From: Isotricha intestinalis
Taxonomy: Eukaryota > Ciliophora > Litostomatea > Vestibuliferida > Isotrichidae
DNA: 19,017 nt
NCBI GenBank assembly: GCA_023807065.1
Contig: JAJJLU010004088.1
Span: forward strand, 1-19,017
Reading direction: 5' to 3'
The translations under genes and the position numbers were made by a program. A model generated the notes under the pieces. It was not told the origin of the DNA and did not search any database. It was given only the letters and a program-made list of their open reading frames with translations. This document shows positions 1-8,357 of this stretch, piece by piece (the stretch's first letter is position 1; each line of letters starts with the position of its first letter).

Positions 1-942
1 TATTATCTAATATTATATAATTTATTAAAAAACCATTTTCATAATATTCAAAAAAATAATAATCTCCGTAAAAACTTTTAATTTTGACTTTATTAAATTA
101 TTTTTTTTGTTTTTTATATTTTTCATTAAATCAGGATTTTATCATAATTTAATTTCATTTTTTTTTAATATACTCAAAAATATTTTATTTTTTTCAAAAG
201 TATATTTGTTGATCATCTATTTCTTATTGTATAAATAAGCATATATTTGTTTCCTAATATTCCAATTATTCTAATTAATGATTCTGTTAATTGTTTATCT
301 TTTAAATTATTTATTATCCATTAATTTCGAAATATTTATGTTTTCTATTTATATTTATATATAATGCATTTTCATGTCAAATTCAATAAACTGTTAATTT
401 ATGTATTCTTTTTCATAAACTTATTTAAGGAAATATGTATTATTTCAACCTTTAATCATTCAATTTTAAATTAATTTATATTTTAATATTATCTCTGGAT
501 TTTAAATTTTAATGAATTTCAGCTAGTGCAATGTTTTCCAAATTTCCAACTTCTTTTCCATTTCAGACTTTATTATACTAAAAGTTATGTAATATTTATA
601 TTATATTTTTTTATATGATTTATAATAAGAAACAAAGATAAAATTATATATTCCCAAAGAAAATTATAAAAAAAAATTTGTTTATTTTTATCTATACCAT
701 AAACTTATAAGAGAGGAATATTTTTTCTACTAATAATTCCCAATTAATAACCTTTAATTCCTCAAATCTACATCTAATAACTACCTGAATTTGGTAAAAT
801 CTTTATTTGATATTTTATTTAAAAACTTAAAAGATTATATTTATTTATCTAATTAATCATTAACATATTTTTATTTATTATATATTTTTTAACCAATAGA
901 AAAAAATATATATGAATGAAAATTAAAAAATAATTATTAAAT
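1..942. other. Left-edge AT-rich region without an intact gene
   Basis: No open frame with recognisable homology is present on either strand. The minus strand is purine-rich, as coding strands in this window are, and two of its frames between about 720 and 1 read like protein for long stretches. Both are interrupted many times by TAA, TAG and TGA, so under the code used by the neighbouring genes neither can be translated. It is either intergenic DNA or the eroded remains of a minus-strand gene. I see no telomere repeat, tRNA or repeat array here. Confidence 0.5.
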
Positions 943-1247
943 ATGAATAAAATTATTATATTTCTTACTCAATTATACTTAAAAAATATAAAAAATCCAT
1001 TTAAAAGAGAATTTAAATTAGAATTAAATGAATCAAAGGTATTTAATCAAAAAAATATATATAAAATCCAAAAAAAATAAATGTTTATTTTAAGCTTCAA
1101 TAATTTCAATTATTTTTTTTCTGAAGTTCAAACAATTAAAAAGAAAAAAATAAATAAAAATAATAATTATTATTTGTGTATGATGATATTGATTATGAAG
1201 AACTTTTTATTTTAAATGAAAAAAAATACATTGGAAAAAATAAATAA
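943..1247 (+). pseudogene. Possible coding relic upstream of the GTPase-MORN gene
   Basis: From the ATG at 943 a frame with Gln, Glu and Lys codons typical of this window runs to a TAA at 1078, and the same frame continues in a coding-like way to about 1175. A second frame then reads YDDIDYEELFILNEKKYIG up to a TAA at 1245, only about 40 bases before the next start codon. It could be the tail of a small broken gene, or chance translation of AT-rich leader DNA. No family is recognised. The call rests only on codon texture (GAA, GAT and GGA codons). Confidence 0.22.
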
Positions 1248-1286
1248 TTACTAAATGAAGCATTTTTTAAAATTAAAAAAAAATAA

Positions 1287-3011
1287 ATGAGAAAAATAAA
1301 AATATTAATAGGAGGGGAATCTGGAGTAGGAAAAACAAGTTTAATAAAGCAATACATTTATAAAAAATTTAATGAATCTATGAGATGTACAGTAAATCCA
1401 AAAAAAACCATAAAAAAAATATATATAAATGAAAAACAATTTTGTTTGAAAATTTTTGATATGGCAGGAGTAGATGATTATAAAGCAATAAATAAAATAT
1501 ATATGAGAAATATAAATATTGCTTTATTCGTTTATGATATAACAAAAAGAGATTCTTTTGAAAAATTAAGATATTGGATTCCTTTTTTTTTAGAAATCAG
1601 CCAAAAAAATATACTTTTGGGTTTAGTAGGAAATAAATGTGATTTATATGAAAACCAAGAAATTAGTTCAAAAGAAGGACTAGTATTTGCTCAAAAATTC
1701 AGAGGTAAATTTTTTGAAACTAGTTCTAAAGATCATGAGAGTGTGGAATTTCTTTTTATTAAAATTACTAATTGTTTTTTTAATGATTTCTGGAAAAATG
1801 ATTTAAAAGAAGTAAAAGGAGAAATGGAATATAATAATGGAGATTATTATAACGGTTTCTTGAAAAATGAAATAAAAGAAGGAAAAGGAAAAATGGAATA
1901 TAATAATGGAGATATTTATGATGGTGATTGGAAAAATAATTTAAAAGAAGGAAAAGGAGAAATGAAATATAATAATGGAGATTTTTATAATGGTGATTGG
2001 AAAAATAATTTAAAAGAAGGAAAAGGAAAAATGAAATATAATAATGGAGATATTTATAATGGTGATTGGAAAAATGATTTAAAAGAAGGAAAAGGAAAAA
2101 TGGAATATAATAATGGAGATTTTTATAATGGTGATTGGAAAAATAATTTAAAAGAAGGAAAAGGAAGATTTACTTTTAATGAAGGCTATTATGAAGGAGT
2201 TTGGGAAAATAATGAATTTAATGGAAAAGTTACAATATATTATAATAATAAAAAAGTATTAAATGTATATTTAAAAAATAGTAAAAGAGAAGGAAAAGGA
2301 ATCATTGAAAATGAAAATGGAAAATTAGAAATAAATTTTAAAAATGATGAAATTGAAGGAAAAGGGAAAATAAATTTTAATAATGGAGATGTATTAATAG
2401 GAAATTTAGATAATAATTTTAATATAATTTCTGGAATATTAACTTATAAAAATGGAGATATTTATGAAGGAGAATTTGAAGAATATGGAAGAAGAATAGG
2501 AAAAGGAGTTATGAAAAATAAAAATAAAGAAATATATCATGGTGAATGGTATAAAAAAAATGAAGGATTATTTTGTTTAAATAAAGATGATTTAAATATT
2601 TTACAAAAAAATGTTAATGATAATAATATAAAAGATATATTTAATCTTAATTTAAAAGATATTTTTTACAAAGGAAATTATAAAAATAACTTAAAAGATG
2701 GAGAAGGAATATTATATATAAAAAAGAATAATGAATTTTCTAATGTAATTTATAAAGGAAATTTCAAAGATGATAAAAAAGATGGATTAGGTAAAATATA
2801 TTTTGAAACAGGAAGTGTATTTGAAGGTAATTGGAAAGAGGATCATTTTGATAAAGAAAAAGAAGCAATTTTTTATTTAAATAATTTAATACAATTTAAA
2901 AAAATCAATATAAATATAATTGAATGGTGTAAAATCATAGAAAAAGAATTATTAAAATATTATGGAAATAAAAATAAAGAATTTGATGATGAAACACAAA
3001 AAATTAGATAA
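1287..3011 (+). CDS. Rab/Ras-like small GTPase fused to a C-terminal MORN-repeat array
   Basis: Residues 1-165 form a small GTPase domain. The P-loop GGESGVGKTS (9-18), a candidate switch I Thr35, DMAG (58-61), NKCD (116-119) and TSSK (145-148) are all visible and in order. The residue after DMAG is Val62, where Rab and Ras proteins have the catalytic Gln, so intrinsic hydrolysis may be weak. Instead of a hypervariable tail with prenylated Cys, residues from about 168 to 545 hold about 14 MORN repeats (GDxYxGxWKNxLKEGKG type, mostly 23 residues). MORN repeats typically scaffold proteins or bind membrane lipids and cytoskeleton, so the array may replace the lipid anchor; that is inference. The frame is open for 574 codons with no indel, unlike its neighbours. 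The start follows an A-rich context, an in-frame TAA lies just upstream, and the P-loop begins at the usual distance from Met1. The stop is TAA. Confidence 0.9.
   Translation: MRKIKILIGGESGVGKTSLIKQYIYKKFNESMRCTVNPKKTIKKIYINEKQFCLKIFDMAGVDDYKAINKIYMRNINIALFVYDITKRDSFEKLRYWIPFFLEISQKNILLGLVGNKCDLYENQEISSKEGLVFAQKFRGKFFETSSKDHESVEFLFIKITNCFFNDFWKNDLKEVKGEMEYNNGDYYNGFLKNEIKEGKGKMEYNNGDIYDGDWKNNLKEGKGEMKYNNGDFYNGDWKNNLKEGKGKMKYNNGDIYNGDWKNDLKEGKGKMEYNNGDFYNGDWKNNLKEGKGRFTFNEGYYEGVWENNEFNGKVTIYYNNKKVLNVYLKNSKREGKGIIENENGKLEINFKNDEIEGKGKINFNNGDVLIGNLDNNFNIISGILTYKNGDIYEGEFEEYGRRIGKGVMKNKNKEIYHGEWYKKNEGLFCLNKDDLNILQKNVNDNNIKDIFNLNLKDIFYKGNYKNNLKDGEGILYIKKNNEFSNVIYKGNFKDDKKDGLGKIYFETGSVFEGNWKEDHFDKEKEAIFYLNNLIQFKKININIIEWCKIIEKELLKYYGNKNKEFDDETQKIR
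1791..2204 (+). repeat. Tandem 69-bp repeats encoding MORN units
   Basis: Six consecutive units start at about 1791, 1860, 1929, 1998, 2067 and 2136. The first five are exactly 69 bp (23 codons); the last is 66 bp. The central units are nearly identical at the DNA level, including third positions, which points to recent in-frame duplication or homogenisation. Units after 2204 keep the MORN pattern in protein but have diverged in DNA. Confidence 0.88.
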
Positions 3012-3877
3012 CAATTAAAAAAATTAGTGAGTTTAAAAAGATTATTGTTTATCATTTATTTTTAAAAGATTAAAAATTAAGAGTGACTTTGTATTATTTA
3101 AAATAATGTTTGTTTATTAGAATTTTAAACATTATATTATTTTTTAATTTAAATCATTTAGTCATTTTTATATTTTGAATAATCATATATTCACCATATA
3201 TTTTAGAATAAACCGGTCATACTTTTCTCAAACTTTGTTCAGTTAATGAAGTAAATATTTTTTTACATATATAAATAAATATAATCTAATTAAAAATTAT
3301 AAATATTATTTCAGAAAAGTAAAGAGAAAATATAGTGAATGTTATTAATTCTTTTTTCTATCTTTTAATTTATTTTTTTTATAAGAAGATATTGAATTAT
3401 AATGGATATCTCATTATATTATCTTATGAAAATTTATCAATCTTTATCAATTGTTCCAATCAAAATAAAAAAAGAATAAAATGTATAAAACTAAAACTAT
3501 AATTGACAATCATATTATTAAATAAGTTATTTGAAAAATAATTTATTATTAAATAGGTTTGTAATATTGATAATAAGAATGAAAAATCCTTCGATTTTTT
3601 AAAAAAGAACAGAGTGTAATACTTCTCTATTATTATAAAAATTCATTTTTTTTATTTATCTATTTTATTAATTTATTTGAGTACTTATAAATAATATATT
3701 AAATTTTTTGTGTACTTCTTTTTGGTTTTATTTAATTTCATATCTTTTTACGTTGTTTTAATCTCATTTTTATGTAAATAAAAAAATAACAAAAAAAAAT
3801 TGAAACCAACAAATGATTCAAAAACAAAAAAAATAATATTATTTAAAAAAAAAAATATATTTAATTCAAATATAAAA
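3012..3877. other. Intergenic AT-rich region between the GTPase-MORN gene and the NEK fragment
   Basis: About 860 bases contain no open frame with recognisable homology and no tRNA-like element. Immediately after the TAA at 3009 the same frame stays coding-like for about a dozen codons, which may be chance. A short inverted repeat at 3582-3599 is the only local structure noticed. The region presumably carries the terminator of the upstream gene and the promoter of the NEK gene, but I can point to no specific element. Confidence 0.6.
3582..3599. repeat. Short perfect inverted repeat (7-bp arms, 4-base loop)
   Basis: AAAAATC and GATTTTT flank CTTC, forming a perfect 7-bp stem followed by a T run and then an A run. 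It lies alone in intergenic DNA. In such AT-rich sequence a stem of this size can arise by chance, so no function is assigned. Confidence 0.3.
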
Positions 3878-4388
3878 ATGCCCTTGAGTGATTTTACAAT
3901 AGGAAAAGTTTTAGGAAAAGGAACATTTGGTTCAGTTTCAATAGTACATAGAAATATAGATAATCAAACTTATGCAATGAAAAGTGTAAAAATGATTCAA
4001 TTAACAGAAAAAGAAAAACAAAACGCATTAAATGAAATAAGAATTTTAGCTTCATTAAATCATAAAAATATAATAGGATACAAAGAAGCATTTTTTGATG
4101 AAGCATCACAAACATTAAATATTATAATGGAATATGCAGATGATGGAGATTTAGCAACAAAAATAAAATATAATTTAAAACATGGATTAATATTTCGTGA
4201 GAATATAATTTGGAATTATTTAATTCAAATATTAGAAGGAATAAATTATTTACATGAAAATAAAATTATTCATAGAGATTTAAAAAGTGCAAATTTATTT
4301 TTAATGAAAGATGGAACAGTTAAAATAGGAGATTTAAATGTTTCAACAATAGCAAAAATGGGAATTGCTTTTACTCAAACAGGAACGC
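3878..4388 (+). pseudogene. Truncated NIMA-related (NEK) Ser/Thr kinase, N-lobe and start of C-lobe only
   Basis: From the ATG at 3878 (MPLSDF) the kinase shows the Gly loop GKGTFGSV (13-20), the ATP-binding Lys in YAMKSV (K35), the hinge region (IIMEYADDGDLA), the catalytic loop IHRDLKSANLFL, the metal-binding site as IGDLNVS and the activation-loop start FTQTGT. DLN in place of DFG is a known NEK subgroup variant. At about 4388 homology stops inside GT(P)Y, before the APE motif, and the rest of the C-lobe is missing. The frame stays open to 4555, but that tail (Phe- and Leu-rich) is antisense of another gene. An in-frame TTG at 3800 could extend the frame upstream, but a eukaryotic start at 3878 fits the family better. 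Whether the truncation is real or an assembly join is unresolved. Confidence 0.8.
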
Positions 4389-5335
4389 GTTATCATTCAT
4401 TAAATCTTTTATTTCACTATTTCTTCTATTTATTAAATTTTTATCATTTTGTTTTTCTTTTTTATACTTTCAACGAGATTTTTGATTCTTTCATTTTCTT
4501 GCAAATAAAACTTTATTTGTATTTTTTCTTTATCATTATTTCTCATTGTTGTTAATTTTATATCATTTCTTTCTATTATTATTTTTATCAATATCTGAAA
4601 CATTTTTTTCAGTTTGTATTTATTCAATAAATTTTTTCTATTTCTATTTTATGAAACATTTCTCTGAGTATTTATTTCTCTTAATGATTCATTTCATATT
4701 CTGCTAATTCATATTTTCTTTTTAATTCTATTAACATATTTTGTTGTTCTTCACTTTCATTTTAATTTTTATTGTTTTGTCCATATGGATTATTTGTCGA
4801 TAATTTTGTTATTTTTTCTTGATATAATTCTTTTTTTTTTGTCAAAATCTGATTTTCATAATTTTTTTCTTTGTTTTGAAGTTCATTTCTTAATGAAATT
4901 ATCTTTGCATTGTCTTCATTACTTTGTTCTCTTAAAATCTCATTAAATCTTTTAAAATCTTCATATAATTTCACTGTTAATGATAATTCTATTTTTTCAA
5001 GTTGACTTTCTAATTTTGATATTACTTTTTTATATTCTAAAATCTCCTGAAAATTTGACTGTTGCTCCATGTAAATTAAAATTCAAAATTATTTCATTTT
5101 GTAAAACTTCTTCTCTTTGAATTTAAATTTCTCTTTTATTTTTTTAAGACTTTTTCTTTTTTTAATTTTCTCTTATCGAAAAATTAGAAGCATTTTCTTT
5201 TAAATAATTTAATTTATTTAATTTATATTTAGTTTAATATCTTGTCCAGAAGCATCAATTTCAGCGATCTTATGGAAGGCAATACCTAAGTTTCTTTCTC
5301 CAGCCAAACATATTAAAGATAGGCAAGAGATAAAA
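4388..5335 (-). pseudogene. Broken coiled-coil protein fragment
   Basis: Reading leftwards from about 5335, the first stretch has a distinctly higher GC content and contains GERNLGIAFHKIAEIDASGQ. It is followed by Lys/Glu-rich sequence and, from 5070, an open segment (MEQQSNFQEILEYKKVISKL and on to 4762) with heptad-like Leu, Ile and Glu spacing typical of a long coiled coil. Coding texture continues to about 4388 (NERIKNLVESIKKKN and then RRNSEIKDLMNDN), but only by changing frame several times and passing TAA codons. The left end abuts the NEK fragment head-on at an ACGCGT. No family is recognised, and the GC-richer first part may belong to a different gene. Missing bases in the assembly or true decay would both explain the breaks. 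Confidence 0.55.
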
Positions 5336-5857
5336 TGTGAATTGAAGGAATATCTTCAATTTCTAATTTAAAAAAATTTCCTATTTTAATTGAAAAATCA
5401 TCTCCTGTTATATCAGAAGTAAAAAAATACATTTTTTCATTATAATCATTTGCAACTTTTTTAATTATTGAATCATATTTTATTAAATCAGAATTATTTT
5501 GACTTCTAAAATATATTAAAGTTGTTCTTTTAAATTTAAATAAAAATTGCATTCCTAAATTATTTAATATTCCTCCTTTCTCAACTGAATATTTACTTAT
5601 AAAATATATTAAAGAATCAGAACTTAAAGTTTTATTATCAAATTTTACTATTTTTTCATCATAATTTTTTAATAAAATAATATTTGAATTTTCATATTTT
5701 TCTTTACATTCATTAGTAATACATTGAGAAAAAAAATTAAATCTTCATATTTTTTAGAAACTTTAGCTAAAATTTTAATATAACTAACTTTATCTTTATC
5801 TAAAAAATTTTTAATTAACTCTAAATATTGTTCAGCTTCTTCATAATCAAGTGTTTA
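5335..5857 (-). pseudogene. Protein disulfide isomerase fragment (b and b' thioredoxin-like domains)
   Basis: The minus strand from about 5850 reads DYEEAEQYLELIKNF, then LDKDKVSYIKILAKVSKKY, typical of the start of a PDI b domain. After a frame change at the A8 run near 5730 it continues through CITNECKEKYENSNIILLKN and KTLSSDSLIYFISKYSVEKG into the b' domain (FKRTTLIYFRS, FTSDITGDDFSIKIGNFFKL, EDIPSIHIL). The order b then b', the spacing and the cis-Pro-like DIPSI motif match PDI. The catalytic a and a' domains with CGHC motifs and any ER-retention signal are absent, so this piece could not act as a redox enzyme. Homology ends at about 5335 and begins at about 5857, each at a join to an unrelated fragment. 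Confidence 0.72.
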
Positions 5858-5864
5858 AGTAGAA

Positions 5865-6298
5865 ACAATAATAATACTAAGAATTTCTTCATATTGATAT
5901 AAAAGATTTTCAATTTGAACATTATTTTCATTATCAAATGATGAATCATAAACATAAATAAATAACAAAGAAAGTAGAGTTAAACTAGGAAGAATAATCA
6001 TTTGAAAAAAATAAAATGTTGGTGTATTTTTAGCAACTTTTTCAGGATAATAAGTCTCATTATTTTTAAATGAATAACCTTCTTTATTAATTATTACTTC
6101 ACCTATTAGATTATAAATTGATGCAGAAATTTGTATAGCAAGATTAATAACAGCTCCAATAAAACCTTTTTTTTCAGGATAATAAAATAATATATTTTTA
6201 GTTGGTATATTTAAAGAAAAACAAGAAAATCCAATTATCATTAAGAATAAATAACATAACCAAATATTTTGTATTAAATATAATCCAAATATATTATA
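5865..6298 (-). pseudogene. MFS transporter fragment (about three membrane segments)
   Basis: The minus strand holds hydrophobic helices around GLYLIQNIWLCYLFLMIIGF, FIGAVINLAIQISASIYNLI and FYFFQMIILPSLTLLSLLFI. A YYPEKKG motif lies between the first two, followed by a loop with ETYYPEKVAKNTPT. This helix order and the PEKKG-like motif resemble the N-terminal half (about TM4-TM6) of oxalate/formate-antiporter or monocarboxylate-type MFS proteins, which are common in protists. The first helices and the whole C-terminal half are missing. The right end meets the UTP15 fragment head-on at about 6298, and the left end runs into the PDI fragment through a TAA near 5855. The substrate cannot be predicted. 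Confidence 0.6.
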
Positions 6299-6679
6299 AA
6301 ATTTCAATATAGAAAAGCACTTGATAATGTTATTGAAAGTAAACATGTTGAAAATATTTTAGGTGTTTTTGAAGAATTAATTGATAGAAATGCTTTAAAA
6401 TTAGCTTTATTAAAAAGAAGTGAAGAAGAAGTTGAAATTATTTTAGAATTTATTTTATGGAAAATTAGAGAACCTAAAGCAATGAATATTTTATTATATG
6501 TTTTTGATTTAATGGTTAATTATTATATTTTGTTTTCAAATAAAAATGATAAAATTAATAATTTATTTAATCAAATTGAAGAAGAAATTAATAATGAATA
6601 TCAATTTGAAAAAGATTTATTAAAAATTAAAGATGAAATTCAAACAATAACTCAAGTATATAATACTTTAAATAAATAA
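6299..6679 (+). pseudogene. UTP15 C-terminal domain fragment (small-subunit processome)
   Basis: The frame starting near 6299 reads KFQYRKALDNVIESK, then FEELIDRNALKLALLKRSEE and FILWKIREPKAMNILLYVFD, and ends at TAA 6677-6679. The order YxxALD, eLIdRnaLklAL, dP and a terminal helix matches the C-terminal domain of UTP15, a U3 snoRNP/t-UTP component needed for 18S pre-rRNA processing in the nucleolus. The WD40 propeller that precedes this domain in the family is absent; upstream sequence instead encodes an MFS piece on the other strand. There is no start codon for this product, so it is the 3' end of a gene cut at about 6298. The natural TAA stop and following AT-rich spacer are intact. Confidence 0.72.
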
Positions 6680-6809
6680 AATATATATATTAAATAAAAA
6701 TATATATATAAATCACATTAATTTAAATTTAATATTTATTTAAAAAAAATAATTATTTTTCAAAAAAAAAATTTAAAAAAAAAAACCAACTTAAAAATAA
6801 AAAATATAA

Positions 6810-8220
6810 ATGTATGAAAATTTACCAAAATACAATCCCAAAACAAAAAAATTTGAAAAAATACAACAAAATGATTCCACCTCCGATTCAAAAAAAACAC
6901 ATTAAGTTCAAATAGTGATAATGAAAATATAGAATCTCAAATTCAAAACAAACAACAATCAGAAAATACTGAAATTATATGATAAAGAAACAAATCTTCC
7001 ATTATATCCAATATATGAAATTTTCAGTGAAAAATTTCCTGATTTTATTTGTGGAATATGTTTATCTTTTGTAACAGATCCTTTAGAATGTTCAACTTGT
7101 TCTACAATTTTTTGTAGAAGATGTATTTTTGATTATACATTATATTCAAATCACTGTCCAAATAGATGTAAAAATCAATTTAAATCTGTAAATCGAATAT
7201 TAAAAAATATGATTAATTCTGTTCAAGTAAATTGTATATTTTTTCATAAAGGTTGTAAAGAAATGTTAAATTATGAAAATTATGATAAACATATTGAAAA
7301 TTGTATTTATGGTCCTTCAATTTGTGATAGATGTAATTTTGTTGATTCAACTGATAAAATTAATAATCATTGTAAAGTTTGTTTTAGTTATGATAAAAAT
7401 TATTATGATGGAAGTAGAATTAGATGTAAATATTGTAATGTTACTTATGGGAATGATAGTAATGAATTAATTGATGTTGAAAAGGTAAAAATTAATATTA
7501 TGAAATTAATTATTCATGAATATTTATGTAATGAACAAATGATGAATTGTAATTTTTGTGAAAGGAAATTTAGACTTCTTGATTTTAACATTAAATCATT
7601 CAAAAAAAAGAATTATAATAATGTGTTTTGTTGAAGATGGAAATATTTTAATTACTTCATCAGGAAAAGAAAATGCATTTTATATATGGAAATATGAAGA
7701 AAATGAAAGTGAAGATAATGAAGAAAGTGATTGGAAATGTGTTTTAAAAAATACTTTAAAAGAACATAATTCTTGGGTTTGGAGTTTAACTTTTGGTAAA
7801 ATATTAAATAAAGATTATATTATAAGTGGAGGTGCAGATAAAAGAATTATTATTTGGAAATTATATAAAGGTGAATGTGGAACTAAGAATTTATTATCTA
7901 TTAAAGAACATAATGATAGTATTATTGTTATTAAATTTTTAATTAAGGAAGATACTAATTTAATTTTTACCTGTTCTTTTGATGGTGTTATTAAAGTTTT
8001 AACTTTAGATATTATTAATTTAAATGAAAATTTAAATGATGAAAATATTACTTTTGATTATAGATGTATTCTTACTATTTTTAATAAAGATAGTCAAATT
8101 TCAGATATTTTAATATTTGAGAAAAATAATGAAGAAAATAATAATAAAATTGGAATGATTGTTAATTGTGAAGCTTATGATGGTTATACAATAAATGAAA
8201 TTGAATTTGAAAAAGCATAA
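6810..8220 (+). CDS. RING finger / TRAF-type zinc finger / WD40-repeat protein, frame-disrupted
   Basis: The ATG at 6810 opens a Ser/Asn/Gln-rich leader. After frame changes at the A8 run near 6897 and near 6975, the frame reads a RING: CGIC, LECSTCSTIFCRRC, then CPNRC. TRAF-type Cys/His fingers follow (HIENCIYGPSICDRC, KYCNVTYG, HEYLCNEQMMNCNFC). At about 7570-7580 the frame changes again and WD40 blades appear: CFVEDGNILITSS...IWKY, SWVWSLTFG...DKRIIIWKLY, and DSIIVIKF...FDGVIKV, ending at TAA 8218-8220. Such proteins are usually E3 ubiquitin ligases, with the RING recruiting E2 and the propeller binding substrate. Only about three blades are visible instead of seven, so there may be a deletion, or two genes may be joined near 7575. 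All three frame changes would need about one base added or removed. Confidence 0.68.
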
Positions 8221-8357
8221 TTTTTTGTATATATTTTATTAATGTATATATTATTTTTTTATATTAATTTTAACATAAAATAATATTTTATTTTAATAAC
8301 AAAATTAATATTTGAGATAAATAAAATATATTAAATCATATTATATCTAATATAATA

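Noticed and set aside
3582..3599. Functional terminator or ncRNA end at the small hairpin.
   Set aside because: The stem is only 7 bp of mostly A-T pairs and no RNA gene is visible beside it.
7549..7573. A 25-nt GT-AG intron joining the TRAF finger to the WD40 frame.
   Set aside because: It restores frame but would remove the second Cys pair region of the finger (CNFCERKF). Similar 25-nt GT-AG strings at 1176-1200 and near 10005-10029 would also delete conserved residues, so they look like chance.
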